DNA of 64,000 nt from Actinoplanes sp. SE50/110 (GTDB taxonomy: Bacteria; Actinomycetota; Actinomycetes; Mycobacteriales; Micromonosporaceae): the NCBI RefSeq assembly GCF_900119315.1, contig NZ_LT827010.1, positions 3,567,001 to 3,631,000 of the forward strand. The letters run 5' to 3'. The position numbers and the translations under genes were made by a program. Each line of letters opens with the position of its first letter. Positions within the stretch are counted from its first letter, which is position 1. The notes under the pieces were generated by a model. That model did not search any database and was not told the DNA's origin. It saw only the letters and a list, made by a program, of their open reading frames with translations. Of this stretch, positions 9,351 to 18,122 are shown one piece after another.

Positions 9351-10754
9351 GTGAAAACTATGGCAGTGCGGGACATTTCCCGGACAGGTGATCGGGAAGC
9401 GTTCCCCGCGTGGCGCCGGCCCCGCGTGGTGCTGTGGGCCGTCACGGGCATCGTGGGCCTGGGGTTTCTGGCCGCGCTGGAAATCGCCGCCCGCCGTTGC
9501 GGCCTGCCGGGGCCGGTCACCAACCAGGTGAAAGAGTTCCTGTTCGCCCCCAAGTCGGGCTTCCTGCTGTACGCCAGTCTGGCCCTGACCCTGGTCGTGC
9601 TCACCCGCCGGGAGAGACTCGTCTCGGTCGCCGCGGCCGTCGGCATCGACGCCGTCTTCCTGCTGGTCCGCTGGATCGCCGGCGCGAAACCCGCCTTCGG
9701 CAACGGCGCGCTGTGGGTGATCGCGGCCCACGCGGTCATCGCCCTGACGCGGCACACCGGCCGGGACCGCGTCCTGCGGCTCAAAGGTGTCGGGCTGGCC
9801 CTGCTGCTGGTGGCCGGCCGCAAGACCGGCGACACCTGGCTGCTCATCACGTCGAAGACCCGGCCCATGGTCCTCGACCGGTACGTGGCGACCGCCGACC
9901 ACGCACTCGGCAACCCGTCGTGGGTGGTGGGCCGGATCGTCCGGGCCACCGGCCCGGTCGGCACGCACCTGCTCTCCTACGTCTACATCCAGCTCGCGGT
10001 GGCCGCCGTGGTCGTCGCGTTCCACCAGTTGCGCAACGTGGCCGCCGAGGGTGCGTTCCCGCGCCACCATCTGGTGCGCACGTTCCTCGTCATCGGGCTC
10101 CTCGGGCCCGGCATCTACATGCTGTTCCCGGTGGTCGGGCCGGTCTTCGCGTACGGCGCCGCCGGCGGGCAGTGGGCGACGGCCCACCTCTGGCCGGACA
10201 TCGTGCCCGCGATCGGCGCCCCGCGGCACATGCCGTTCGACGAGATCACGCCCCGCAACTGCATGCCCAGCCTGCACACCGCATGGGCCACCGCGATCTT
10301 CCTCCATTCCCGTCGCGGCCCCCGGGCGCTGCGATTCGCCGGGACCTTCTGGCTGATCGCCACCCTCGGCGCCACCCTCGGGTTCGGCTACCACTACGGC
10401 GCGGACATCGTCGCCGGCGTGGTCTTCACCCTCACCGTCGAGGCGGCGCTGCGCTCCCAGGCGCGCGGCTGGGACCGATGGGGAATCCTGACGGTCGGGC
10501 ACGGCGTGGCGGTGTTCGCCACGCTGCTGCTCGCCTACCGTTTCCTGCCGCTGCGCATGGCCGAACAACCGTGGATCTTCGGGCCGGTCGTCATCCTGCT
10601 GATGGTTTCCGTGATCCACCGCTACAGACGGACCACCCGCTCCTGGGCTGCCGGACCCGCGGCGGGCAGCCTGATTCCGGAACCCCGGCCCGACACGCTC
10701 CGGTCAGGCGCCGCTGAGCCGGACCGCGGCCCAGACGTGTTTGCCGGGCGCTGA
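9351..10754 (+). CDS. PAP2-superfamily membrane phosphatase (inositolphosphotransferase-like)
   Basis: An integral membrane protein of 467 residues with about ten to twelve hydrophobic segments. The catalytic motifs CMPSLHTAWA (~residue 305) and GFGYHYGADIVAG (~345) contain the two histidines and the aspartate of the PAP2 phosphohydrolase site. The form with CMPSLHTAWA resembles the AUR1/inositolphosphotransferase-like branch, whose members move phosphoinositol or phospho-head-groups between lipids. It is divergent from lysX across 172 bp, and its last 51 bases overlap the convergent anti-sigma-type gene. A role in envelope-lipid metabolism is likely; the exact reaction is unknown. Confidence 0.85.
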   Translation: MKTMAVRDISRTGDREAFPAWRRPRVVLWAVTGIVGLGFLAALEIAARRCGLPGPVTNQVKEFLFAPKSGFLLYASLALTLVVLTRRERLVSVAAAVGIDAVFLLVRWIAGAKPAFGNGALWVIAAHAVIALTRHTGRDRVLRLKGVGLALLLVAGRKTGDTWLLITSKTRPMVLDRYVATADHALGNPSWVVGRIVRATGPVGTHLLSYVYIQLAVAAVVVAFHQLRNVAAEGAFPRHHLVRTFLVIGLLGPGIYMLFPVVGPVFAYGAAGGQWATAHLWPDIVPAIGAPRHMPFDEITPRNCMPSLHTAWATAIFLHSRRGPRALRFAGTFWLIATLGATLGFGYHYGADIVAGVVFTLTVEAALRSQARGWDRWGILTVGHGVAVFATLLLAYRFLPLRMAEQPWIFGPVVILLMVSVIHRYRRTTRSWAAGPAAGSLIPEPRPDTLRSGAAEPDRGPDVFAGR

Positions 10755-11138
10755 CGGATACCAGCCGACCCGCTCGGCGAGCCGCTCCACCATCCGCAGG
10801 CCCATCCCGCCGGCCGCCGGGGGCCGCTGCGGGTCGACCGCCGGCACGGCGTCCGCATCATGGTCGGACACCTCGATGATCAGGCGCCCGTCGGAACGGA
10901 ACAGCACCACGGCGGTCGGCGGGCGGCCGTGCCGCAGCGCGTTGCCGGCCAGTTCGGTGGCGACGATGACCAGCCGGTCGGCGAGGTCGTCGGCGTCCGC
11001 GACCGTCGGGAGCCGGCCCGCCGTGACCAGCCGGCGCAGGTCGCCGCGCAGGTCACGCAGCTGCGGCGGGTGGTTCACCGCCCAGCGGGCGATCTCCTCG
11101 TCGGCGGCGGGAGGACGCCACATGATCCACCCTGTCAT
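10704..11138 (-). CDS. Anti-sigma-factor-type ATP-binding protein (HATPase_c_2)
   Basis: A protein of about 144 residues of the GHKL ATPase fold, like RsbW/SpoIIAB. The N-box is ATELAGNALRHG, the G1 region EVSDHDAD and the G2 region GGMGLRMVERLAERVGW. Such stand-alone domains sequester alternative sigma factors or phosphorylate STAS-domain antagonists, and are numerous in filamentous actinobacteria. The ATG at 11138 (MTGWIMWRPP) is preferred over 11171. No sigma factor or STAS gene is adjacent; the nearest STAS protein is at 42404-42763. The 3' end overlaps the PAP2 gene by 51 bases. Confidence 0.85.
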   Translation of the reverse strand: MTGWIMWRPPAADEEIARWAVNHPPQLRDLRGDLRRLVTAGRLPTVADADDLADRLVIVATELAGNALRHGRPPTAVVLFRSDGRLIIEVSDHDADAVPAVDPQRPPAAGGMGLRMVERLAERVGWYPSAPGKHVWAAVRLSGA

Positions 11139-11167
11139 GCCGTTGATGATGCCCGCTCGCGTCAAGG

Positions 11168-11622
11168 TCATTCCGCCCGGACGGCATGTTCCCGCAACGG
11201 CCCGACGGTGAAGCCGCGCGCCCGGCAGTGGGTGAGGATCGCCGGCAGCGCGCCCAGCGTCGACGCGAAACTGTCCGGGGCGGCGCTGTGGTCGCTGTCG
11301 TGCAGCAGGATCGTCCCGCCGCCGCCGCCGCCGCCCAGCCCGCGGCGCACCGCGCGGTACACGGATACTCCTCGGTCATCGCGCCGAGCAGGAAGAAGGT
11401 GGCCCGCACCCGGTTGGCTTGCAGGATCCGCACCAACCGCGGCGTGGCGACCGGGTGCGGGCCGTCGTTGAAGGTGAGCGCCACGTGGCCGGGGTCGCCG
11501 AGACCGGAGCGGGCCGGGAACAGGCGGCGGCGGACCGGGCCGATCGCGGCGACGGCGGGCGCGGCGTGGGCGGCGGCCTCGGCGGTGAGCAAGGCCGCGG
11601 CGGCGGTCTTCACGGCGTACAC
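11168..11622 (-). pseudogene. Polysaccharide deacetylase (NodB fold), internally deleted and out of frame
   Basis: Two pieces of one carbohydrate deacetylase lie in different frames. The first (GTG 11622 to about 11365) has a hydrophobic start and motif 1 as HVALTFNDGPHP, continuing to RATFFLLGAMTEEYP. The second carries the end of the domain, GTILLHDSDHSAAP, and the family tail FTVGPLREH. The central ~100 residues, with the H-x3-H metal ligands and the RPPYG motif, are missing, and the join shifts the frame. The catalytic-base Asp of TFDDGP is Asn here. No active enzyme can be made. Confidence 0.8.
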
Positions 11623-11743
11623 AGGGGCCGTGCTCGATGTCCATGCCGCTGACGGTGACCCGCGGGCGCTGAGGAATCGCTGAACACCGCGGTCTTCAAC
11701 CCGCTCTCAGGAACAGCCGCTTAGCGTACGACCGATGTCCCGC

Positions 11744-12427
11744 TCAACCCTCGTCGGCGAGCCGATACCCGGCGCCCCGGACCGTCTCGATGGCGGCCCG
11801 GCCGAACGGGTGGTCGATCTTCTTCCGCAGATATCCGATGTACACCTCGACGATGTTCGGGTCGCCGTCGAAGTGGGCGTCCCACACGTTCTCGATGATC
11901 GCGGTCTTGGTCATCGCCTGACCGCGGTGCCGCATCAGGAACTCCAGCAGCGCGAACTCCCGCGGGGTGACCGGGATCGGGGTGTCGCCGCGCAGCACCC
12001 GCCGCTCCGCCGGATCCAGGGTCAGATCACCGGCGCGCAGCACGGCCGGGCGTTCCGGGGCGCCGCGCCGGACCAGCGCCCGCAGATGCGCGATCAGCAC
12101 CACGAAGGAGAACGGTTTGACCAGGTAGTCGTCGGCCCCGAGGTCGAGCGCGTCGGCGTGGTCGTACTCTCCGTCCTTGGCGGTCAGCATCAGGATCGGC
12201 GTCCACACCCCGGCCGCCCGCAGCCGGCGGCACACCTCGTAGCCGCTGAGCCCGGGCAGCATGATGTCCAGGACGATCACGTCGTACGCCCCGTACGGCT
12301 GCTCGGTGGCCGTCCACAAGCCCTCGGTCCCGTCGTGCACCAGGTCGACCGTGAAACCCTCCCGGGTGATCCCGTCGCGGATCGTCTCCGCCATCGTGAC
12401 CTCGTCCTCCACCACCAGAACCCGCAT
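11744..12427 (-). CDS. OmpR/PhoB-family response regulator
   Basis: A 227-residue two-component regulator. The receiver domain (1-~118) has the acidic pocket VVEDE, the phospho-acceptor D54 in VLDIMLPG, and the conserved lysine in VKPF. The C-terminal ~100 residues are a winged-helix effector with TPREFALLEFLMRHRG and VEVYIGYLRKKID, followed by VRGAGYRL. OmpR-type regulators bind direct repeats about 11 bp apart. The gene is divergent from the histidine kinase at 12473 with 45 bp between, so the two probably form one system, although they are not co-transcribed as is usual. Confidence 0.93.
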   Translation of the reverse strand: MRVLVVEDEVTMAETIRDGITREGFTVDLVHDGTEGLWTATEQPYGAYDVIVLDIMLPGLSGYEVCRRLRAAGVWTPILMLTAKDGEYDHADALDLGADDYLVKPFSFVVLIAHLRALVRRGAPERPAVLRAGDLTLDPAERRVLRGDTPIPVTPREFALLEFLMRHRGQAMTKTAIIENVWDAHFDGDPNIVEVYIGYLRKKIDHPFGRAAIETVRGAGYRLADEG

Positions 12428-12472
12428 GCGATCACCGTACGTCGCCGGAAGGGCCGGAATAACGTGACGTTC

Positions 12473-13882
12473 ATGCTGTCCTCGCTACGGCGCCGGCGGG
12501 GGCCGTCCTCGCTGCGGCGCCGGTTGATGCCGTCCTGGCTGCGGCGGCGGCTCGGCGTGCGGATGCGCTCCGCGCTGGCCGCCGGGATCGTCGTCGCGTT
12601 CGCCTCGGTGCTGGCCGGCGGCATCCTGCTGGTCGTCGCCCGCGGCATCCTGCTCGACAATGTCGACTCGGCGGCCTCCGACCGGACCGCCGAGGTCACC
12701 GCGGCCCTGACCCCGCGGGACGCGGCCGCCCTGCAGGTGACGCTGCACTCGTCCCGCGCCGGCCGAGGCCTGGTCCAGGTGCTCACCGCCGGCGGCACGG
12801 TCGTCGACGCCTCCGCCGCCATCGCCGAACTGCCGCCCATGTCCGAGCTGCGCCCACCGGCCGGGCAGCACGCGCGGGAAACCACCTACCTGCCGATCGG
12901 CGAAGGCGAACCCTGGCTGATCGAGGCCACCGGCGTCGCCACCGCCGACGGGCAGCACACCGTACTGGTCGCCGAGTCGTTGGACGTCGTCTCGGACAGC
13001 ACCGCCGCGATCGTCACCGCGCTGCTGCTCGGCCTGCCCATGCTGGCCGTCGTGGTCGGCGTCGCCACCTTCCACTTCGTCGGCCGCACCCTGCAACCGG
13101 TCGAAGCGATGCGCCGGCAGGCCGCCACGATCACCGCCACCAATCTGCATGCCCGGCTGCCGCTGCCCGCCGCCGACGACGAGATCGCGGCACTGGCCAC
13201 CACGATGAACACCATGCTGGACCGGATCGAGGCGTCCGCGGCCGCGCAGCGCCGATTCGTCGCCGACGCCAGCCACGAACTGCGCAGCCCGCTCACCACC
13301 ATCCGCGCCAACGCCGACCTGCTGGCCGCCGACGCCTCCACCGCGCCCCACGTGCAGCGGATCCGGGCCGAGAGCGCCCGCATGTCCCGCCTGGTCGACG
13401 ACCTGCTGCTGCTGGCCCGGGTCGACGACCAGCGCTCTCCACGCCGCCAGGACGTCGACCTGGACGACCTGATCTTCGCCGAACGCGACCGGGTCGCCGT
13501 CGAACACCCCCACCTGCGCATCGAGGGCGCCGTCAGCCCGGTCCGGGTCACCGGCGACCCCGATCAGCTCACCCGGGTCGTCCGCAACCTGGTCGACAAC
13601 ACCGTCCGGCACGCCCGCGAACGCGTCACCATCAGCCTCACCGCGACCGGCGGCCAGGGCGAGATCGTGGTCGGCAACGACGGCCCCCCGATCCCGCCCG
13701 CCGACCGCGAGCGCATCTTCCACCGCTTCGTCCGCCTGGACGACAGCCGCTCCCGCGGCGGCGGCGGCTCCGGCCTCGGCCTGGCCATCGCCCGCGACAT
13801 CATCACCACACACCAGGGCACCCTGACCGTCGACGACCTCCCGGAAGGCGCCGCCATGCGCATCCGCCTCCCCACCGCGTAG
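12473..13882 (+). CDS. Sensor histidine kinase (HAMP, HisKA, HATPase)
   Basis: A membrane sensor kinase of about 469 residues. TM1 (SALAAGIVVAFASVLAGGIL) is followed by an extracytoplasmic domain of ~130 residues, TM2 (AIVTALLLGLPMLAVVVGVA), a HAMP linker, and the dimerisation box FVADASHELRSPLTTIRAN with the phospho-accepting H268. The ATPase has N-box NLVDNTVRHA, G1 NDGPPIPPADRERIF and G2 GGSGLGLAIARDI. Start ATG 12473 gives a basic tail with three copies of an (S)SLRRR-like unit; starts at ATG 12527 or further in would remove this. Cognate partner: the divergent response regulator at 11744. Confidence 0.92.
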   Translation: MLSSLRRRRGPSSLRRRLMPSWLRRRLGVRMRSALAAGIVVAFASVLAGGILLVVARGILLDNVDSAASDRTAEVTAALTPRDAAALQVTLHSSRAGRGLVQVLTAGGTVVDASAAIAELPPMSELRPPAGQHARETTYLPIGEGEPWLIEATGVATADGQHTVLVAESLDVVSDSTAAIVTALLLGLPMLAVVVGVATFHFVGRTLQPVEAMRRQAATITATNLHARLPLPAADDEIAALATTMNTMLDRIEASAAAQRRFVADASHELRSPLTTIRANADLLAADASTAPHVQRIRAESARMSRLVDDLLLLARVDDQRSPRRQDVDLDDLIFAERDRVAVEHPHLRIEGAVSPVRVTGDPDQLTRVVRNLVDNTVRHARERVTISLTATGGQGEIVVGNDGPPIPPADRERIFHRFVRLDDSRSRGGGGSGLGLAIARDIITTHQGTLTVDDLPEGAAMRIRLPTA

Positions 13883-13961
13883 CCCTTTCGGACGGCAGCG
13901 TGTGGAAAACGCAACGACGACATCGGTGACATCAGCCGCTTCGCCAGCCGTGCGTCCGCCG

Positions 13962-14951
13962 TCAGTGGCCGAGCCGGGCCAGGGCTTGTGCGGGATATCT
14001 GGTGCCGGCCACCGCGTCGGCCGGGACCGCAGAGCGGAGACGATCGAGCTGGGTGGGCGTGAGGTCGACCGTCACCGCCGCAACGTTCTCCTCGAGGTAG
14101 CGGACCCGCTTGGTGCCCGGGATCGGGATGACGTTCTCGCCCTGACCGAGCAGCCATGCCAGTGCCGCCTGGGCGGGCGTGCAGCCGATCTCCTGCGCGA
14201 CCTCAGCCACCGCGGTCACCAGCGTGAGGTTGCGGACCAGGTTGTCGGCGTCGAAGCGCGGCCACCGGAGTCGGGCGTCGGCTTCCGAAAGCTGATCGCG
14301 CGAGGTGATCCGTCCGGTCAGCATGCCCCGGCCCAGCGGGCAGTAGGCCACCACGGCGATACCGAGTTCACGGCAGGTGGCGGCCATCTCGCCGGCCACC
14401 ACGTCCCGGGTGAACAGCGAGTATTCCAGCTGGACGGCGGCGATCGGGTGTACGGCGTGGGCGCGGCGCAGCGTGGTCGGGTTCACCTCGGACAGCCCCA
14501 GGTAGCGAACCTTGCCGGCGGCCACCAGGCCGGCCATGGCCCCGACCGTGTCCTCGATGGGAACCTCGGGACTGCGACGGTGCGCGTAGTACAGATCGAT
14601 GTGCTGCCTGCCCAACCGTCGCAGCGACGCGTCGCACGCCACGGGCACGTACGCGGGGCTGGTGTCCACCTCGGAAACGCGTCCGTCTGCCCCGCGGCGC
14701 AGGCCGAACTTGGTCGACACCAGCACCTCGGGCCGCCGCCGGGCCAGCCACCGGCCGAGCAGTTCCTCGTTCACCCCGAGGCCGTAGACGTCGGCGGTGT
14801 CGTACAGGGTGACGCCGAGCTCGGCGGCGCGGTCCAGGGTCCGGATCGACTCCGCCTCGTCCGGCGGGCCGTAGGAGATCGACATGCCCATGCACCCGAG
14901 CCCGATGGCGGACACGGTGGGGCCTGCGGCACCCACGGTTCGGTACTTCAT
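13962..14951 (-). CDS. Aldo/keto reductase
   Basis: An NADPH-dependent oxidoreductase of 329 residues in the AKR TIM-barrel family (AKR13-like). Catalytic tetrad residues appear in DTADVYG (Asp and Tyr), STKFG (Lys) and LYYAHRR (His). The C-terminal cofactor-binding segment is [15 protein letters not shown]. The start ATG 14951 is supported by a GGAGGT site nine bases upstream. That site overlaps the stop codon of the DUF6545 gene, which ends seven bases before this ATG, so translation is probably coupled. The link to the upstream regulator/membrane set makes it more than a random housekeeping reductase, but its substrate is unknown. Confidence 0.92.
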   Translation of the reverse strand: MKYRTVGAAGPTVSAIGLGCMGMSISYGPPDEAESIRTLDRAAELGVTLYDTADVYGLGVNEELLGRWLARRRPEVLVSTKFGLRRGADGRVSEVDTSPAYVPVACDASLRRLGRQHIDLYYAHRRSPEVPIEDTVGAMAGLVAAGKVRYLGLSEVNPTTLRRAHAVHPIAAVQLEYSLFTRDVVAGEMAATCRELGIAVVAYCPLGRGMLTGRITSRDQLSEADARLRWPRFDADNLVRNLTLVTAVAEVAQEIGCTPAQAALAWLLGQGENVIPIPGTKRVRYLEENVAAVTVDLTPTQLDRLRSAVPADAVAGTRYPAQALARLGH

Positions 14952-14958
14952 GGAAGCG

Positions 14959-16122
14959 TTACCTCCAGGTGGTGGTCTTCGGTGCACCGCCGGCGGTCGC
15001 CGGGGGGTCGGTGCGACAGTCGGTGTCGGCGCGGTCCGGTGACGGGCCCGTGCGCCGCCGGTACTCCGCGGCCCGGCGCCGCAACCACGCCAGCTCGTCA
15101 GCGTAGTTCTCGCTGTCGTTCAGGGACGTGTCCAGGATCCGGAGAGCTTCCCGGTCGCCGGTCCCCAGGCCGGGATCCGCGCGCAGGGCGAGGAGACCGT
15201 CGCGGATCTCCACCACGCGTCGATAGAGCCGGAACTCGACGTCGACCGGATGCAGCCGGTCGCGCAGCGGGGAGGTGGGCGGCAGGAGGGCGACGGCGGG
15301 GACGGCCGCACACACGTCCCGCCAGAGCGGATACAGCTGCCATTGATCGCGGTAATGCCGGCACCAGCGCACGGCCGCGGCCAGCCGAGGGCCCCAGGAC
15401 GGCATGGTCAGGCCGCCGGCGATCCCGGCGATACCCACCGTGTTGGCGATCGGGGTGAGTATCTCCCAGTTCAACGGGTGCCACCCGAGCTGCACCGCCA
15501 CGATGACGAACGCGCGGTTGAGGCAGTACACGATGCATGCCGAGGCGCCGAGGGCGGTCAGGGCGAGACCCCGGCGAAGCCAGCTCGAGCCGGACGGTGG
15601 ACCGTACCGCCGGCACAACCGGACGATCTCGGTCATCGCGGTACCGAAAGCGGTCACGTACAGAAGCAGGTAGGCGATGACCGCGGGCTCGCCGGCATTG
15701 TCCAGGAGGAAGTGCGCCGACCGCCGCCCGCCGCGTGAGGCGCTCCACCACAGCGCCACCATGACGATCCCGATGACCGCCGCCACCACCACCCGGGCCC
15801 GGACCGCACGAGCCACCCGCTCTCGCGGATACACCCAGTGGACCAGGGCGGCGAGGAAGGCGGCGCTGGAGAGCACGCCGCCGCAGAGATGGATGCCGAG
15901 CGCGCCCAGGTTCGGTACGCCCGTTGCCGCGTCCACCGTCGCCGACACCGCCGGCGTGGACAGCGTGAACGAGACTCCCTTGCCGGTGAACGCGATCAGC
16001 AGGGCGATCAGTGCCGGGTCGCGCGGACGTCGCCTGGCGTCCACTGCCTTGTAGGTCAACGCCAGCAGGCAGATGGCGGCCGACAGGGGAAACAGCACAG
16101 CTTTGAGGCTCTGAGCCGTCAT
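14959..16122 (-). CDS. DUF6545 / MAB_1171c-type integral membrane protein
   Basis: A membrane protein of 387 residues. The N-terminal ~235 residues hold about seven hydrophobic segments; the C-terminal ~150 are cytoplasmic, with the conserved-looking region [16 protein letters not shown] followed by [21 protein letters not shown] recognise this as the actinobacterial DUF6545 type, annotated only as 'putative transporter'. In many actinobacteria it lies next to an XRE regulator and an ImmA/IrrE-like protein, as here. A hairpin at 16216-16247 separates it from the HEXXH gene, so it may have its own promoter. Function unknown. Confidence 0.8.
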   Translation of the reverse strand: MTAQSLKAVLFPLSAAICLLALTYKAVDARRRPRDPALIALLIAFTGKGVSFTLSTPAVSATVDAATGVPNLGALGIHLCGGVLSSAAFLAALVHWVYPRERVARAVRARVVVAAVIGIVMVALWWSASRGGRRSAHFLLDNAGEPAVIAYLLLYVTAFGTAMTEIVRLCRRYGPPSGSSWLRRGLALTALGASACIVYCLNRAFVIVAVQLGWHPLNWEILTPIANTVGIAGIAGGLTMPSWGPRLAAAVRWCRHYRDQWQLYPLWRDVCAAVPAVALLPPTSPLRDRLHPVDVEFRLYRRVVEIRDGLLALRADPGLGTGDREALRILDTSLNDSENYADELAWLRRRAAEYRRRTGPSPDRADTDCRTDPPATAGGAPKTTTWR

Positions 16123-16215
16123 CAGTCATCTCCGGTACAGCGACGGGCAGCGGCGCCCCCGGTGGAACGGTCGACGCTGGAAGCATCGACCATTGCCGCT
16201 ATGATGGCAAACCGT

Positions 16216-16247
16216 GGGCCGGCGTCTTCCCCCGTGGACGCCGGCCC
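16216..16247. terminator. Perfect 11-bp stem hairpin
   Basis: GGGCCGGCGTC (16216-16226) and GACGCCGGCCC (16237-16247) are exact inverted repeats around a 10-base loop. It lies 101 bp beyond the stop of the HEXXH gene and upstream of the DUF6545 gene, both on the minus strand. It has no U-tract, as is common in actinobacterial terminators. It could limit read-through between the two genes. Confidence 0.6.
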
Positions 16248-16347
16248 TCATGCCAGGAACCCTCAGGCCCGGGCGATCGGTCGCCGGAGCATGGGGCCTT
16301 GCGGCCCGACAGCGACGCGGCGCGCGCCGAAATCCATGTCCGCGCCG

Positions 16348-16902
16348 TCAGCCGTCGAGGTCGCCGACGGGACGGCCCAGCGACCGCTGCAGCCGGGCCA
16401 CCACCTCGGCCGCGCCGCCTGGGGCGGCATCCGGGGCGACCGCGGGCGGCGGCGTGCCGAGGCGTTGCGCCGCTCGCAACAGCAGCGACGCCACCATCTC
16501 CGCCTCACGCTCATCGATCGCGCTGTAGCCGGTGCGCTGCAACACCCGCCGCACGAGCGCCGGATCGAGGTCGGGCAGCAGCATCCGCGCGAGGTCGTCC
16601 CCGACGCCACGCTCGTGGCCGCAGAGCAGATGTCCGAGCTCATGGCCGATGATGTGATCCTGGTGGGGTCGGCCGGTGTCCGCCTCGTAGAAGATGGCGT
16701 CGTAGTCGCGCGCGGAGATCCACACGCCGGACGGCCCGCCGGGCGGCATCGGCATCGCGATCAGATGGATCGGGCGTCCGCGGTGGCCACCGATGCGCTG
16801 ACAGAGCAGGGCCATGTCGAACGGGTAGGGGATCTCGAGGGCGTCGACGACAGCTTGACAGCGGCGACGCAATTCCCGGTCATCGTCCTGACTGCTGCTC
16901 AT
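16348..16902 (-). CDS. ImmA/IrrE-like HEXXH metalloprotein
   Basis: A 184-residue protein with the zinc-peptidase motif HELGH (residues 87-91) in HIIGHELGHLLCGH. The partner acidic region follows in SAIDEREAEMVASLLL, which supplies a third-ligand glutamate as in IrrE/ImmA. Members cleave or bind XRE-type repressors (ImmA cleaves ImmR, IrrE cleaves DdrO). Here an XRE regulator gene lies directly upstream on the same strand, 39 bp away, so a protease/repressor pair is the natural reading. The C-terminal ~45 residues are Ala/Pro-rich and not part of the domain. Target cleavage is inferred, not shown. Confidence 0.85.
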   Translation of the reverse strand: MSSSQDDDRELRRRCQAVVDALEIPYPFDMALLCQRIGGHRGRPIHLIAMPMPPGGPSGVWISARDYDAIFYEADTGRPHQDHIIGHELGHLLCGHERGVGDDLARMLLPDLDPALVRRVLQRTGYSAIDEREAEMVASLLLRAAQRLGTPPPAVAPDAAPGGAAEVVARLQRSLGRPVGDLDG

Positions 16903-16941
16903 GGCCCTCCTTCCCGGCGGTCGGCGATCCTACGGACGGGA

Positions 16942-17460
16942 TCAGTCGCGGTGGTGACGTGACCGATCGGTGGCATCGGACTCGACCTCGTGCAGACGGG
17001 CCACCATCTGTTCGACCAGGAGCGCGCTCGCCGTGGACAGGCCACTGTCCTGCAGGACGCGGCGCAAGGCCACCTGCCGGACGTCCATCCGACGAAGCTC
17101 GTTGAGCAGGCCGATCTGCTCCTGGACCCGTCTGGCCGCCTCGTCGTCCACGAAGTACCCCGGATCGACACCGAACGCCCGGGCGAGCGCCTGCACGTGC
17201 GAGGTTCGGGGGTCGGTGGCCACACCGCGCCGAAGCTCCCCGATGTACGCGGCGCTGATGGTGACCGCGCCGGGCATCGTCCCCGCCACTGCGTTGACCC
17301 TGTCCGCGATCTCCCGGTTGGTGTATCGCCGGCCCGGCTGGTCATGCTCCCCGAGCTCGGCAGCGGTCGGGCGGATCGTGTCGAACAGGTGGTCGAGGCG
17401 CGCCGCGAGGCTGGAAAGGCCGGTGGGCTCGGGCGCGGCACCCATGACTTCGGTCATCAT
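16942..17460 (-). CDS. XRE-family regulator (EspR-like helix-turn-helix)
   Basis: A 172-residue DNA-binding protein. Its helix-turn-helix (about residues 46-105) reads YTNREIADRVNAVAG, then ISAAYIGELRRGVATDPRT and ALARAFGVDPGYFVDD. This is the arrangement of actinobacterial EspR-like regulators, including the PGYFxDD ending. The C-terminal ~65 residues look helical (LLNELRRMDVRQVALRRVLQ) and may dimerise. It starts at ATG 17460 or the adjacent ATG 17457. Immediately downstream is the HEXXH protein, a likely antirepressor. A small palindrome (17548-17565) lies ~90 bp upstream and could be its operator. Confidence 0.85.
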   Translation of the reverse strand: MMTEVMGAAPEPTGLSSLAARLDHLFDTIRPTAAELGEHDQPGRRYTNREIADRVNAVAGTMPGAVTISAAYIGELRRGVATDPRTSHVQALARAFGVDPGYFVDDEAARRVQEQIGLLNELRRMDVRQVALRRVLQDSGLSTASALLVEQMVARLHEVESDATDRSRHHRD

Positions 17461-17547
17461 CCCTCCGCCGTCGACGTTGTGCCGAGTGTCCCATATCAGA
17501 TCGGGTCGAGCCTCGCCGCGGTTCTCCTGTGGACAGTCGTGTTCCTG

Positions 17548-17565
17548 GGGCGTAACTTAACGCCC
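17548..17565. promoter_or_regulatory. Candidate operator upstream of the XRE regulator
   Basis: GGGCGT-AACTTA-ACGCCC has perfect 6-bp arms around an AT-rich centre, unusual in this GC-rich DNA. It lies ~90 bp upstream of the XRE gene start. Autoregulation is an inference. Confidence 0.3.
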
Positions 17566-17620
17566 GTTGAGCGGATATGCCGCGTCGGTCAACGCACGTT
17601 TTGTATTCGAGCAACGGGGG

Positions 17621-17654
17621 GTGATGTCGACGGGCCCTCGTCCGTCGACATCAC
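17621..17654. terminator. Perfect 13-bp stem hairpin between PPOX and XRE genes
   Basis: GTGATGTCGACGG (17621-17633) and CCGTCGACATCAC (17642-17654) are exact inverted repeats around an 8-base loop. It lies 66 bp beyond the stop of the minus-strand PPOX gene, so a terminator is the simplest role. There is no U-tract, and an operator role cannot be excluded. Confidence 0.55.
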
Positions 17655-17720
17655 TGCTGGTGAGGTGCGGGCCCGGCGCAGGCTCACCTCCGGCACGGCG
17701 GTACCGACGGTGGCGCGGGC

Positions 17721-18122
17721 TCAGCCGCGCGGCGCGTGGACGATCCGGTCGGCGGCGATGGTCAGGATGAGGCGCACCTGGTCGCGGCCTCCGAACCACG
17801 GGTACGGCCGGCCCAGATACCGGTGCGCCAGCTCGTCGATGTGCTCGGCGCCGTTTTTCGTGGTCACGTCGATGACGTGTCCCTTCACCGAGTAGTAGTC
17901 GGTCACGTCGTCCGGATCCGTCACGATGACCGAGACGCGCGGGTCCCGCTCGATGTTGCGTACCTTCCGGAAGCCCTCCACCGTATTGATCAGGATGTGC
18001 TCACCGTCGGTGTCGACCCATGTCTCGGTGAGCTGGGGCGACCCGTCCGGGTCGACGGTGGCGATGAAGCACGGGCTCGGGCGGCGCAGGAGGGCGAGCA
18101 GCCCCTCAGGCAGGGTGATCAT
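17721..18122 (-). CDS. PPOX-class (F420/FMN split-barrel) oxidoreductase
   Basis: A 133-residue protein of the pyridoxamine-5'-phosphate-oxidase-like split-barrel fold, often F420-dependent in actinobacteria. The diagnostic pattern is PSPCFIATVDPDGSPQLTETWVD, then HILINTVEGFRKVRNIERDP and RVSVIVTDPDD. The C-terminal RYLGRPYPWFGGRDQVRLIL is typical of the group annotated 'PPOX class F420-dependent enzyme'. It likely binds F420 or FMN and acts on a small redox substrate that is not known. Monocistronic, followed by a strong hairpin. Confidence 0.88.
   Translation of the reverse strand: MITLPEGLLALLRRPSPCFIATVDPDGSPQLTETWVDTDGEHILINTVEGFRKVRNIERDPRVSVIVTDPDDVTDYYSVKGHVIDVTTKNGAEHIDELAHRYLGRPYPWFGGRDQVRLILTIAADRIVHAPRG

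Noticed and set aside
9179..9964. 260-codon upstream extension of the lysX reading frame
   Set aside because: It runs antisense through the 5' part of the PAP2 gene, is Arg/Ser/Thr-rich without family similarity, and the GTG at 9178 gives the normal LysX N-terminus.
11735..12472. Long frame fused to the N-terminus of the histidine kinase
   Set aside because: It is the antisense of the response-regulator gene; the protein-like sequence begins at 12473.
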